From: Streptomyces rubiginosohelvolus | GTDB lineage: Bacteria > Actinomycetota > Actinomycetes > Streptomycetales > Streptomycetaceae | NCBI RefSeq assembly: GCF_014649875.1 | Contig: NZ_BMTW01000001.1 | Location: 1,488,001 to 1,552,000 of the forward strand | Direction of reading: 5' to 3' | Length of the DNA: 64,000 bases | Shown here: positions 9,928-18,965 of the stretch, piece after piece | Layout: each line of letters begins with the position of its first letter | Numbering within the stretch: the first letter of the stretch is position 1 | Notes under the pieces: model-generated | The model's database searches: none | What the model was told of the DNA's origin: nothing | What the model saw: only the letters and a program-made list of their open reading frames with translations | Position numbers and translations under genes: made by a program

Positions 9928-10434
9928 ATGGAGCTGGAGCAGCGGGTCGCCGAGCTGGAGAGGCGGCTCACGGCGCTGGAGCGGCGGGACCCCGAGTCCC
10001 CCCGGCTGGGCGACGGCGACTTCTGGGCGCTGGAAGGGCTGAAGCAGCAGCTCGCCGACGCCGGGGAGGCCGGGGCCGACGGGGGAGTGCTCTACACGGG
10101 CTCGGTCCGGCTGCCCACCGGTGAGCAGTACGGCTGGCAGTACGGCGCCTTCACCGAGGCCCTGTTCGACGGGGACTGGGCGGATGCCGCCGAGTCGTTC
10201 GCCGCGCTGGGCCACCCGGTCCGGCTGCGCCTGCTCCGCGAGATCCTCGGCGGCCTCAGGACGGCCGCCGAACTGGCCGCCCTCGACGGTGCCGGCACCA
10301 CCGGCCAGATCTACCACCACCTGCGCCAACTGACCGGCGCGGGCTGGCTGCACGCGGCGGGACGCGGCAAGTACGAGGTGCCGCCCGCCCGGGTCGTGCC
10401 GCTGCTGGTGGTGCTGACGGCGGCGCGGCCCTGA
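9928..10434 (+). CDS. ArsR-like winged-helix regulator with N-terminal coiled coil
   Basis: A 168-residue probable transcription factor. Residues 1-30 are heptad-like (ELEQRVAELERRLTALE), suggesting a coiled coil. A central YTGSVRLPTGEQYGWQYG segment of unknown role follows, and the C-terminal half is an ArsR-type winged helix (FAALGHPVRLRLLREIL ... TTGQIYHHLRQLTGAGWL). No cysteine metal-sensing motif is visible, so metal response is unlikely. No Shine-Dalgarno precedes the ATG; the promoter geometry points to a leaderless mRNA and autoregulation. It may be co-transcribed with the M23 peptidase gene 39 bases downstream. Confidence 0.82.
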   Translation: MELEQRVAELERRLTALERRDPESPRLGDGDFWALEGLKQQLADAGEAGADGGVLYTGSVRLPTGEQYGWQYGAFTEALFDGDWADAAESFAALGHPVRLRLLREILGGLRTAAELAALDGAGTTGQIYHHLRQLTGAGWLHAAGRGKYEVPPARVVPLLVVLTAARP

Positions 10435-10473
10435 AACCGACGAGAGTCTCCGCGACATCAGGGGGAAACGACC

Positions 10474-11424
10474 ATGTCCGAGTCCGTCCGCAAAGCCGTC
10501 CCGGCCGCCATGCGGCTGTCCTGGCTGGTCCTGTTCGCGCTGATGATCGGGGAGTTCGTCACGGATCTGCCCGGGCCGGGCTGGGCGACCACCTTCCTGC
10601 CCGCGCTGGTCGTGCTCGCCCTCATGGTGGCGACGATGGCCCTGCAGGCCCGGGCCGCCGCGCCCCGGGGTGAGCCGAGGCCCCCGGTCGAGGTCGACCC
10701 GCCGGTCACCGGTCGCTGGAGCGCCCTCAACAGCCCGGCGGACAAGGTGCCGAGCCACGGGACGCACGTGTACGGGCAGACGTACGCGATCGACATCGTG
10801 GCCGACCCGGAGACGGGGGAGGGCGAGCCGCCGGCCCGGCCCGCGTTCCGCTGGCTCTGGCCGCTCTTCCGCCGCAACCAGGCCTTCCCGGCCTTCGGCG
10901 CCCCCCTGCTCGCGGTGGCCGACGCCACGGTCGTGCGGGCGAGCGACGGCCAGCGCGACCACCTGAGCCGCACGTCGCTGGCCGGTTTCGTCTACCTGAT
11001 GCTCATCGAGGGCAACGTCCGCTCGATCGCCGGCGCGCACCGGGTCGTCGGCAACCACGTGGTCCTCGACCTCGGCGACGGCACGTACGCCGTCTACGCG
11101 CACGCCCGGCGCGGATCGCTCCGGGTGAAGGCCGGGGACACCGTCCGGGCCGGTCAGCGGATCGGCAGCGTGGGCAACTCCGGCAACAGCTCCGAACCGC
11201 ACCTCCACGTCCACCTGATGGACGGCCCGGACCTCGACGACGCCCGGGGTGTCCCGTTCACCTGGCGGGGCGTCGGAGTCCCGGCGAACGGCGAGACGTT
11301 CACCGTGGAGGAGCGGATCGACGAAGCCGAGGAGCGGGTCGCGGAAGCCCGGCCGGGCGATGCCGGTGGGGTCGGGGAACAGGCCGCACCGGCCCGGCCC
11401 GGCGATGTCGGTGGCGCCGGTTAG
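10474..11424 (+). CDS. Membrane-anchored M23 family peptidase
   Basis: A 316-residue protein with two N-terminal hydrophobic helices (about residues 14-30 and 38-58), a linker, and an M23/LytM-like domain. The metal-site pattern appears in degenerate form: HGTHVYGQTYAIDIV supplies the HxxxxxxxD-like ligands near residue 90-102, and PHLHVHLMDG near 245 supplies the HxH. Such enzymes cut peptidoglycan peptides or act as inactive regulators of other hydrolases. AGGGGG lies ten bases before the ATG. The C-terminal tail is low-complexity and Ala/Gly/Pro-rich. Confidence 0.85.
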   Translation: MSESVRKAVPAAMRLSWLVLFALMIGEFVTDLPGPGWATTFLPALVVLALMVATMALQARAAAPRGEPRPPVEVDPPVTGRWSALNSPADKVPSHGTHVYGQTYAIDIVADPETGEGEPPARPAFRWLWPLFRRNQAFPAFGAPLLAVADATVVRASDGQRDHLSRTSLAGFVYLMLIEGNVRSIAGAHRVVGNHVVLDLGDGTYAVYAHARRGSLRVKAGDTVRAGQRIGSVGNSGNSSEPHLHVHLMDGPDLDDARGVPFTWRGVGVPANGETFTVEERIDEAEERVAEARPGDAGGVGEQAAPARPGDVGGAG

Positions 11425-11434
11425 TCTCGGCCCC

Positions 11435-12232
11435 ATGCCTCCGGCCAAGAAGCGCCCGCGCGCCTACGACCACCTCAGGACCCGGACGGCGGTCCTCGCC
11501 CAGTACGCCCATGTGCGCGACGCCGTCGCCGCGCTGACGCCGCAGCAGCTCGCCTCACCGACCCGGCTCGGCGACTGGACGGTGCGTGATCTGGTCGCGC
11601 ACATCGCGCAGGGGCTCGGCTCGGTCAGCCGGGACCTGGCCCTGCGGGAGCCGCCCGGACCCAAGCCCGCGACCACCCTCCTGGAGTGGCCGCCGGCCGT
11701 CGCGGCGGTCGTCAGGGACCCCGAAGCCCCGGCCCCGGCGGCCGACCGCCCCGACCTCCTCGCGCTGTACGGGGAGGTGGAGGCGGCCTTCCTCGCGGAC
11801 GTCCCCTCCTCCGGCACGGGGGACCGGCTGCTGCCCACCCGGGTCGGCTCCATGCGGCTGACCGACTACCTGGTCACCCGGACCGTCGAGCTGATCGTCC
11901 ACACGGACGACCTGAACGAGGCGCTCGGGCTGGAGATCCCGTACGACCGGCAGGCCCTGGCCGCCTGCACCCGGCTGCTGGCGGACACCCTCGCGGACCG
12001 GGCGCCGGGCGGCTCGGTCGAGGTGCGGGTCCCGCCGTTCGCGGTGGTCCAGTGCATCGGCGGCCCCAAGCACACCCGGGGCACCCCGCCCAATGTCGTG
12101 GAGACCTCCCCGCTGACCTGGATCCGGCTCGCCACCGGGCGTACGGAGTGGGCGCGGGCCCTGGAAGAAGCCGAGGTCAGCGCCAGTGGGGAGCGGGCCG
12201 ACCTGGCCGCGCTGCTCCCGCTGCTGCGCTGA
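11435..12232 (+). CDS. Mycothiol-dependent maleylpyruvate isomerase family protein
   Basis: A 265-residue protein of the DinB-like metal-binding mycothiol-dependent enzyme superfamily. The conserved LGDWTVRDLVAHIAQG (metal-ligand His near residue 55) and the later YLVTRTVELIVHTDDLNEALG (Glu and His ligands near 160) fit the family; the C-terminal ~80 residues resemble the SCP2-like substrate-binding part. The actual substrate is not known. ATG start at MPPAKKRP; longer upstream reading would run into the end of the peptidase gene. Confidence 0.85.
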   Translation: MPPAKKRPRAYDHLRTRTAVLAQYAHVRDAVAALTPQQLASPTRLGDWTVRDLVAHIAQGLGSVSRDLALREPPGPKPATTLLEWPPAVAAVVRDPEAPAPAADRPDLLALYGEVEAAFLADVPSSGTGDRLLPTRVGSMRLTDYLVTRTVELIVHTDDLNEALGLEIPYDRQALAACTRLLADTLADRAPGGSVEVRVPPFAVVQCIGGPKHTRGTPPNVVETSPLTWIRLATGRTEWARALEEAEVSASGERADLAALLPLLR

Positions 12233-12328
12233 GCCGGGCGCCCGACGGCGAAGCCGGGTGATCCGGTTGCGTACGCCCCGAAGCGGAGCGGGCGGAACCG
12301 GATCGGACCCTCGTACCGTCACATCGCC

Positions 12329-13183
12329 ATGCACACACAACGGATGACCCTCAGCGTCAGTGTCCTGGCCCTCCTCGCCCTCGCCGCCTGCGGTACGGAG
12401 TCGGGTTCCGGCTCCGGCAAGGGATCCGGCGACGGCGGGGACACCGCGCAGAGCGATGTCCCCGTCACCGGCGTGGCGTGGAGCGTCGACTCGGTGACCG
12501 TCGGCGGGAAGAAGACCGAGGCCCCGGAGGGGGCCCGCCTGGAGATCGACCCGAAGGGCCGCGCCACCGCGGACTTCGGCTGCAACCACATCAGCGTGGA
12601 CGCGCAGGTGAAGGGCGACCGGATCACCCTGGGCAAGCCCGTCACCACGCAGATGGCGTGCGACGTGAAGATCGAGAGGTTCGAGAAGGCCGCCATCGAC
12701 GCCATGGGCGGCGAGCACACCGCGAAGCTCTCCGGCGACAAGCTGACCCTCACCACGGAAGGCGGGAACACCATGGCGCTCAGCGAGGAGAAGCCCGCCG
12801 ACCTGGTGGGCACCAAGTGGACGGTGAACACGCTGCTCGACGGGAAGACCGCCACCACCGTGCCGGCGGACCTGCCGAAGGAGCGGACGCCGCACCTGAC
12901 CTTCGCCGAGGACGGCACCGTACGCGGCAACGCCGGCTGCAACTCCTTCAGCGGCAAGGCCACGGTCAAGGACTCCCGAATCGTCTTCGGGCCCACGGTC
13001 AGCACTCGCAAGATGTGCCCGGAGGCCGAGATGGAGACGGAGCGCGCCGTGCTCGCCGCCCTCAAGGGCACGAAGACGTACACGATCAAGGGCAGCACCC
13101 TCACCCTCGCCGCCGACGACGGCAAGGGGATCGGTGCCACAGCCGCACCCGCCGGGGCCGAAAACAGCTCCGAGCACGGCTGA
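12329..13183 (+). CDS. Lipoprotein with two META domains
   Basis: A 284-residue exported lipoprotein. The signal peptide ends in a clear lipobox LALAAC with Cys21 as the lipidated residue, followed by a Gly/Ser linker. Two tandem META/HslJ-like domains follow (about residues 55-145 and 155-265), each with the fingerprint TADFGCNHIS or VRGNAGCNSFSG plus a second Cys (TTQMACD, STRKMCPE). META domains occur in heat-shock/novobiocin-resistance protein HslJ and are thought to be structural. A TACCGT hexamer nine bases before the ATG and no Shine-Dalgarno suggest a leaderless transcript. Confidence 0.85.
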   Translation: MHTQRMTLSVSVLALLALAACGTESGSGSGKGSGDGGDTAQSDVPVTGVAWSVDSVTVGGKKTEAPEGARLEIDPKGRATADFGCNHISVDAQVKGDRITLGKPVTTQMACDVKIERFEKAAIDAMGGEHTAKLSGDKLTLTTEGGNTMALSEEKPADLVGTKWTVNTLLDGKTATTVPADLPKERTPHLTFAEDGTVRGNAGCNSFSGKATVKDSRIVFGPTVSTRKMCPEAEMETERAVLAALKGTKTYTIKGSTLTLAADDGKGIGATAAPAGAENSSEHG

Positions 13184-13514
13184 ACCCGGCCCCTCGGTGT
13201 GAGGCTCACCACGAAACGAGCGTTCGGCCAGCGGCCCGGGCGAAGATCGGCCGGGTTCACCGAGCGCCACGGCCGCCCGCCCGCCGCCCAGCGCGGCTAC
13301 CCGTCGGTAACCAGCCGCTCGGCCCGGAAGGGAGCGCCGCGTCCGTCCCGGGCGCTCCGCGCCCTCCGGGCGGGCGTCACGCAGGGTCACCGACCGAAGT
13401 CCCGCGAATCACCCGCCCCGGGTGGCGGGCGGGCCCGTTCCCCGTGCTCCACCGCGCGTTTGCCCCCCGGTCCCCAATTCGGACCAGTGGCCGACCTCGC
13501 CTACACTCGGTGCC
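13184..13514 (+). promoter_or_regulatory. Intergenic region and promoter of purF
   Basis: No gene seen in 331 bases. At its end TTCGGA, an 18-base spacer and TACACT (13502-13507) form a plausible promoter, with TACACT only seven bases before the purF GTG, so purF is probably translated from a leaderless mRNA. No purine riboswitch or obvious PurR box was recognised. Confidence 0.5.
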
Positions 13515-15041
13515 GTGCCCCGTGGTGATGGACGACTCAACCACGACCTGCTCCCCGGAGAGAAAGGCCCCCAGGACGCTTGCGGCGTCTTCGGTGTCTG
13601 GGCTCCGGGCGAAGAGGTCGCCAAGCTCACCTATTTCGGACTGTATGCCCTGCAGCACCGCGGACAGGAATCCGCGGGCATCGCAGTGAGCAACGGGTCC
13701 CAGATCCTGGTCTTCAAGGACATGGGACTGGTCTCGCAGGTCTTCGACGAAACGTCTCTGGGTTCCCTCCAGGGCCATATCGCGGTCGGTCATGCCCGCT
13801 ACTCCACCACCGGTGCCTCGGTGTGGGAGAACGCGCAGCCGACGTTCCGTGCCACCGCGCACGGCTCGATCGCCCTCGGCCACAACGGGAACCTGGTCAA
13901 CACCGCCCAGCTCGCGGAGATGGTCGCCGACCTCCCGCGCAAGGACGGCCGCGCCACCCAGGTCGCCGCGACCAACGACACCGACCTGGTGACCGCGCTG
14001 CTCGCCGGGCAGCGCGACGAGGACGACAAGCCGCTCACCATCGAGGAAGCCGCCGCCAAGGTGCTCCCCGATGTGAAGGGCGCCTTCTCGCTCGTCTTCA
14101 TGGACGAGCACACGCTCTACGCCGCCCGCGACCCGCAGGGCATCCGCCCGCTGGTCCTCGGCCGCCTGGAGCGCGGCTGGGTCGTCGCCTCGGAGTCCGC
14201 CGCGCTCGACATCTGCGGCGCCAGCTACGTACGCGAGATCGAGCCGGGCGAGCTCGTCGCCATCGACGAGAACGGTCTCCGCACCTCGCGATTCGCAGAA
14301 GCGAAGCCCAAGGGCTGTGTCTTCGAGTACGTCTACCTCGCCCGCCCCGACACCGACATCGCCGGGCGGAACGTCTACCTCTCCCGCGTGGAGATGGGCC
14401 GCAAACTGGCCGCCGAGGCCCCCGTCGAGGCGGATCTCGTCATAGCGACCCCGGAATCCGGCACCCCCGCCGCGATCGGGTACGCGGAAGCCAGCGGCAT
14501 TCCCTTCGGCGCCGGACTGGTCAAGAACGCCTACGTCGGCCGGACCTTCATCCAGCCCTCGCAGACCATCCGCCAGCTCGGCATCCGGCTCAAGCTGAAC
14601 CCGCTCAAGGAAGTCATCAAGGGCAAGCGCCTGGTGGTCGTCGACGACTCGATCGTCCGCGGCAACACCCAGCGCGCCCTGGTCCGGATGCTCCGCGAGG
14701 CCGGCGCCGCCGAGATCCACATCCGGATCTCCTCGCCGCCGGTGAAGTGGCCCTGCTTCTTCGGGATCGACTTCGCCACCCGCGCCGAGCTGATCGCCAA
14801 CGGCATGACGGTCGACGAGATCTGCACCTCCATGGGCGCCGACTCCCTCTCGTACATCTCGATCGACTCGATGATCGAGGCGACGACGATCGACAAGCCG
14901 AACCTCTGCCGCGCCTGCTTCGACGGTGAGTACCCCATGGACCTCCCGGACCCGGAGCTGCTCGGCAAGCAGCTGCTGGAGACCGAGCTGGCGGCGGGCC
15001 CCGCGGCGACCGCCGCGGCCGACGCGCTGCGCCGTCCGTGA
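13515..15041 (+). CDS. purF: Amidophosphoribosyltransferase
   Basis: Glutamine PRPP amidotransferase, first committed step of purine synthesis. The 508-residue product has a short N-terminal propeptide before the catalytic Cys in DACGVFGVW (about residue 22), the glutaminase segments HRGQESAG and HNGNLVN, and the PRPP loop VVVDDSIVRGNT near residue 375. Cysteines near the C-terminus (WPCFFGID, LCRACFDG) match the Fe-S cluster ligands of the Bacillus-type enzyme. The GTG start gives the known streptomycete N-terminus; the frame is open 31 codons further upstream but that part looks non-coding. Confidence 0.96.
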   Translation: MPRGDGRLNHDLLPGEKGPQDACGVFGVWAPGEEVAKLTYFGLYALQHRGQESAGIAVSNGSQILVFKDMGLVSQVFDETSLGSLQGHIAVGHARYSTTGASVWENAQPTFRATAHGSIALGHNGNLVNTAQLAEMVADLPRKDGRATQVAATNDTDLVTALLAGQRDEDDKPLTIEEAAAKVLPDVKGAFSLVFMDEHTLYAARDPQGIRPLVLGRLERGWVVASESAALDICGASYVREIEPGELVAIDENGLRTSRFAEAKPKGCVFEYVYLARPDTDIAGRNVYLSRVEMGRKLAAEAPVEADLVIATPESGTPAAIGYAEASGIPFGAGLVKNAYVGRTFIQPSQTIRQLGIRLKLNPLKEVIKGKRLVVVDDSIVRGNTQRALVRMLREAGAAEIHIRISSPPVKWPCFFGIDFATRAELIANGMTVDEICTSMGADSLSYISIDSMIEATTIDKPNLCRACFDGEYPMDLPDPELLGKQLLETELAAGPAATAAADALRRP

Positions 15042-15101
15042 CCCGGACGCACCGCGGCCCCTCCCACCAGCCCCGTATCTCCACACGAAAGATCCCAGGC
15101 C

Positions 15102-16175
15102 ATGTCTGAGACAACAGGTGCTTCCTACGCGGCGGCCGGCGTCGACATCGAAGCCGGTGACCGCGCCGTCGAGCTGATGAAGGAGTGGGTGAAGAAGACC
15201 CAGCGCCCCGAGGTCGCCGGTCTCGGCGGACTCGGCGGCTTCGCCGGCCTCTTCGACGCCTCGGCGCTCAAGCGCTACGAGCGTCCGCTCCTCGCCTCCG
15301 CCACCGACGGTGTGGGCACCAAGGTGGACCTGGCCCGCCAGATGGGCGTGTACGACACCATCGGCCACGACCTCGTCGGCATGGTCGTGGACGACCTCGT
15401 CGTCTGCGGCGCCGAGCCGCTGTTCATGACCGACTACATCTGCGTCGGCAAGGTGCACCCCGAGCGTGTCGCGGCCATCGTGAAGGGCATCGCCGAAGGC
15501 TGCGTCCTGGCGGGCTGCGCCCTGGTCGGCGGCGAGACGGCCGAGCACCCGGGCCTGCTGGGCCCGGACGACTTCGACGTCGCCGGAGCCGGTACGGGCG
15601 TGGTCGAGGCCGACCGCCTGCTCGGCCCGGACCGTATCCGCAAGGGTGACGCCGTCATCGCCATGGCGTCCTCCGGTCTTCACTCCAACGGGTACTCGCT
15701 CGTCCGCCACGTGGTCTTCGACCGGGCCGGCTGGACCCTGGACCGCGAGGTCGAGGAGTTCGGCCGCACGCTCGGCGAGGAGCTCCTGGAGCCCACCCGG
15801 ATCTACTCCCTGGACTGCCTGGCCCTCACCCGTACGACCGAGGTGCACGGCTTCAGCCACGTCACCGGCGGCGGCCTGGCCAACAACCTGGCCCGGGTCA
15901 TCCCGGACGGCCTGCACGCCACCGTGGACCGCTCCACGTGGACGCCCGGCGCGGTCTTCGACCTGGTCGGCAAGGCCGGGAACGTGGAGCAGCTGGAGCT
16001 GGAGAAGACGCTCAACATGGGCGTCGGCATGATCGCGATCGTCCCGGCCGACTCGGTGGACGCGGCCCTGACGACGCTGGCCGACCGCGGGGTCGACTCC
16101 TGGGTCGCCGGTGAGATCACCGACCGCGGCGACCACGCGACGGGCGCCGAGCTGACCGGGGCCTACGCACGCTAG
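15102..16175 (+). CDS. purM: Phosphoribosylformylglycinamidine cyclo-ligase
   Basis: AIR synthetase, which closes the imidazole ring of FGAM using ATP. The 357-residue protein has YAAAGVDIEAGDRAVELMK at the N-terminus, the ATP/phosphate-binding SATDGVGTKVDLA, GHDLVGMVVDDLVVCGAEPLFMTDY, and ALVGGETAEHPGLL, all canonical. It follows purF by 60 bases on the same strand and is presumably co-transcribed. A hairpin follows its stop. Confidence 0.97.
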   Translation: MSETTGASYAAAGVDIEAGDRAVELMKEWVKKTQRPEVAGLGGLGGFAGLFDASALKRYERPLLASATDGVGTKVDLARQMGVYDTIGHDLVGMVVDDLVVCGAEPLFMTDYICVGKVHPERVAAIVKGIAEGCVLAGCALVGGETAEHPGLLGPDDFDVAGAGTGVVEADRLLGPDRIRKGDAVIAMASSGLHSNGYSLVRHVVFDRAGWTLDREVEEFGRTLGEELLEPTRIYSLDCLALTRTTEVHGFSHVTGGGLANNLARVIPDGLHATVDRSTWTPGAVFDLVGKAGNVEQLELEKTLNMGVGMIAIVPADSVDAALTTLADRGVDSWVAGEITDRGDHATGAELTGAYAR

Positions 16176-16265
16176 TCACCGTCACGCGGTGGTGCGCCGG
16201 GCGCACCACCGCACACGGCACGGAAACCGGATCGCACCACGGGCAACCCGGACCGGGACACACAG

Positions 16266-16296
16266 AACCCGGCCCGGGGCAAGCCCGGACCGGGTT
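16266..16296. terminator. Bidirectional terminator between purM and the DUF3073 gene
   Basis: AACCCGG-C-CCGGG and its near-complement around GCAAG, one mismatch. It lies between the convergent purM and DUF3073 genes and can serve both. Confidence 0.75.
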
Positions 16297-16313
16297 GAAG
16301 TGTCAGCGCGAGG

Positions 16314-16571
16314 TCAAGCGCCGCGGCGCTGTGACGACGGACCGGACTGGTCGTCCTGATCGTCGTCATCGTCCTGGTTGTAGCGATCCGCGTACTGTGC
16401 GTACGGGTCATCTTCCTCGTCGTCGTCCTCGAACGGCTCTGCGTTCGGTGGCTGACTCGAAGGCGATGCGCCCAGCTCATTGGCCAGACGCGACAGGTCC
16501 GTCCCGCCGCTGCTGTACTTCAGCTGGCGGGCGACCTTGGTCTGCTTGGCCTTTGCCCGGCCGCGCCCCAT
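16314..16571 (-). CDS. DUF3073 family protein
   Basis: An 85-residue small acidic protein found throughout actinobacteria next to purM. The N-terminus MGRGRAKAKQTKVARQLKYSS is strongly basic and conserved; the rest is Asp/Glu/Gln-rich and probably disordered. The ATG is preceded by GAGGGGG seven bases upstream. Function unknown; the split charge pattern would suit a nucleic-acid or ribosome contact, but that is inference. Confidence 0.9.
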   Translation of the reverse strand: MGRGRAKAKQTKVARQLKYSSGGTDLSRLANELGASPSSQPPNAEPFEDDDEEDDPYAQYADRYNQDDDDDQDDQSGPSSQRRGA

Positions 16572-16852
16572 GGCTCGACCCCCTCGGTGACGGGGCTCGA
16601 CGGCCCCAGAGTCTTGACACGCGTTCATGTTTCAGGACGGACTCTCGACAGAGAGACCGCGCCCGTAGAGCTTTAACGGTACCTGCTTCCGTGGCCATAC
16701 GGTACGCCGCCCGCATTCCGGTCCCCGGCACAGGACCGGCGAGGAGCCCCGTCCTCGCTGGTCAACTGCGATTTTAACCTCTTGTGGAGGTACGACCCGC
16801 CGACCGGCGTGAGTCTTGTCTCGCCGGTCGGCGGTCACGGGCGGCCGGGCGG

Positions 16853-17944
16853 TCAGCGGGAGCGCGCCTCCGCCATCCGCTGTTCGGCGAGCCGGTCGGC
16901 CGCCGCGGCCGGCGGAATCCCATCCGCCTTCGCACGTGCGAATATTTCCAGCGTGGTGTCGAAGATCTTCGTCGCCTTCGCCTTGCACCGGTCGAAGTCG
17001 AACCCGTGCAGCTCGTCGGCCACCTGGATCACGCCGCCGGCGTTGACCACGTAGTCGGGCGCGTAGAGAACCGACCGGTCGGCCAGGTCCTTCTCCACAC
17101 CCGGGTGCGCCAGCTGGTTGTTGGCCGCGCCGCACACCACCTTCGCGGTGAGCACGGAGACGGTGTCGTCGTTCAGCGCGCCGCCGAGCGCGCACGGCGC
17201 GTAGATGTCCAGGCCCTCGGTACGGATCAGGGCGTCGGTGTCCGCCGCCACGGTGACCTCGGGGTGCAGGTCGGTGATCGTGCGCAGCGACTCCGCGCGG
17301 ACGTCGGTGATCACGACCTCGGCCCCGTCGGAGAGCAGGTGCTCGACGAGGTGGCGGCCGACCTTGCCGACCCCGGCGACGCCGACCTTGCGGCCGCGCA
17401 GCGTCGGGTCGCCCCAGAGGTGCTGGGCCGAGGCCCGCATGCCCTGGAAGACGCCGAACGCGGTGAGCACCGAGGAGTCGCCCGCGCCGCCGTTCTCGGG
17501 GGAGCGGCCGGTGGTCCAGCGGCACTCCCGGGCGACGACGTCCATGTCGGCGACATAGGTGCCGACGTCGCAGGCGGTGACGTAGCGGCCGCCGAGCGAG
17601 GCGACGAACCGGCCGTAGGCGAGGAGGAGTTCCTCGCTCTTGATCTTCTCCGGGTCGCCGATGATGACGGCCTTGCCGCCACCGTGGTCGAGGCCGGCGA
17701 GGGCGTTCTTGTACGACATCCCGCGCGACAGGTTCAGCGCGTCGGCGACGGCGTCGGCCTCGGATGCGTACGGGTAGAAGCGGGTGCCGCCGAGGGCCGG
17801 GCCCAGGGCGGTGGAGTGGAGGGCGATGACGGCCTTGAGGCCGCTGGCACGGTCCTGGCAGATCACGATTTGCTCGTGGCCCCCCTGATCCGAGTGGAAC
17901 AGGGTCTGCAGTACGTCTACGTGCCCGCTAGTCACATCGGTCAC
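16853..17944 (-). CDS. vdh: Valine (Leu/Phe/Val) dehydrogenase
   Basis: A 363-residue NAD-dependent amino-acid dehydrogenase of the Glu/Leu/Phe/Val family. It deaminates branched-chain amino acids to 2-oxo acids, which feed fatty acid and polyketide precursor pools. Visible are the substrate/catalytic region GGTRFYPY ... [19 protein letters not shown] (catalytic Lys residues) and the NAD-binding [17 protein letters not shown]. The GTG start (VTDVTSG) has GGGAG eight bases upstream and gives the length known for Streptomyces Vdh. It is divergent from the next gene over 175 bases. Confidence 0.93.
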   Translation of the reverse strand: MTDVTSGHVDVLQTLFHSDQGGHEQIVICQDRASGLKAVIALHSTALGPALGGTRFYPYASEADAVADALNLSRGMSYKNALAGLDHGGGKAVIIGDPEKIKSEELLLAYGRFVASLGGRYVTACDVGTYVADMDVVARECRWTTGRSPENGGAGDSSVLTAFGVFQGMRASAQHLWGDPTLRGRKVGVAGVGKVGRHLVEHLLSDGAEVVITDVRAESLRTITDLHPEVTVAADTDALIRTEGLDIYAPCALGGALNDDTVSVLTAKVVCGAANNQLAHPGVEKDLADRSVLYAPDYVVNAGGVIQVADELHGFDFDRCKAKATKIFDTTLEIFARAKADGIPPAAAADRLAEQRMAEARSR

Positions 17945-18119
17945 TGTGGTGACTCCCAAAGAACGAAGCGGCGGAGGCCCTCCTAGGGGTGGGGAGGACC
18001 CCGGACCGACCGGCACGGCCGGTCCGATGGGCAAGAGCGTAAGTCCTCAGGCGGCGCGTATCTGCCCCCGCGCGAAGGATCACCCTCCGGGGGTCATCGG
18101 CCGTGACACGATGCGCTCC

Positions 18120-18965
18120 ATGTCGGTGGTGTCTTCGGTGCTCGTCCCTTACACGTCCTACCTCCGGATCTACGAGCCGCTCGCCGCCTTCGCCGAGCCC
18201 GAGCGCAGCCACTGGGCGCGCTACGCGCAACGCGAGGAGCTCCCCACGGCCCAGGACGAACTGCGCCGCTCGCTGGCCGACTTGGTGGCGACGCCGCCGG
18301 TCGGGGTGCCCGTGCACGAGAGCGGCGACGCGTTCGTGGCGGAGCTGGACGGGGTGGTGTGCGTCTGTCCGTGGCGGACCCGGCTGCGGGGCTGGCTGGC
18401 CCTGGAGGAGCTGGGGGGCATGTTTCCGGCCAACGTGCTCGACGCCGTGCTGTCCGCGGTGGTGCGCGGCCAGGTGGCGGCGGACCACGAGCGCTGGCGG
18501 CGGCTCCACCCGGACGCGCGGCCGTGGATCCGCACCACGGTGTGGCAGGTCCCGGTGCGCTGGTTCGTCCTCTTCGACGACGAGGAGCGGGAGTACACGG
18601 CGGCGGACGGCGAGGGGGCGGGACCCCTCCTGCGGTACCGCACGCCGATGGTCGAGGCCCGGCGCCGGCTGGCGCGGGCGCTGCGGACGCTGCGGGAGAG
18701 CGTTCCGGAAGGGCCGCTGACCGAGGGGCTGGTGGACGTGGGGCGCTGGCTGGAGGAGTTCCATCCGCGCTCGCTGGTCGAGCTGGACTACGGGGGCCTC
18801 GTCCACGCGCTGCCGGCGGACCGGCTCGCCGGGGACCGGTCGGCGGCGGATGTGGCGGAGGGGCTCGCCGCGCTGCGGGACGGCGACAGCGAGGGCGCGG
18901 GGGAGGCGTACGCGCGGCTCGCGGAGCGCTGGCGGGCGATCCGGGACCTCCAGTTCACCAATTGA
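18120..18965 (+). CDS. Conserved actinobacterial protein of unknown function
   Basis: A 281-residue soluble protein between vdh and bldC. I recognise it only as the conserved hypothetical usually found at this position in Streptomyces. It has no signal peptide or membrane segment. Notable conserved-looking stretches are VLVPYTSYLRIYEPLAAF at the start, the double-Trp PVRWFVLFDDEERE in the middle, and RSLVELDYGGLVHAL near residue 230. The start could instead be the in-frame ATG three codons upstream; neither has a good Shine-Dalgarno. Confidence 0.8.
   Translation: MSVVSSVLVPYTSYLRIYEPLAAFAEPERSHWARYAQREELPTAQDELRRSLADLVATPPVGVPVHESGDAFVAELDGVVCVCPWRTRLRGWLALEELGGMFPANVLDAVLSAVVRGQVAADHERWRRLHPDARPWIRTTVWQVPVRWFVLFDDEEREYTAADGEGAGPLLRYRTPMVEARRRLARALRTLRESVPEGPLTEGLVDVGRWLEEFHPRSLVELDYGGLVHALPADRLAGDRSAADVAEGLAALRDGDSEGAGEAYARLAERWRAIRDLQFTN

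Noticed and set aside
13184..13514. A purine riboswitch or PurR box before purF
   Set aside because: No purine aptamer core or recognisable PurR dyad was found; the promoter sits seven bases from the start codon, leaving no leader.
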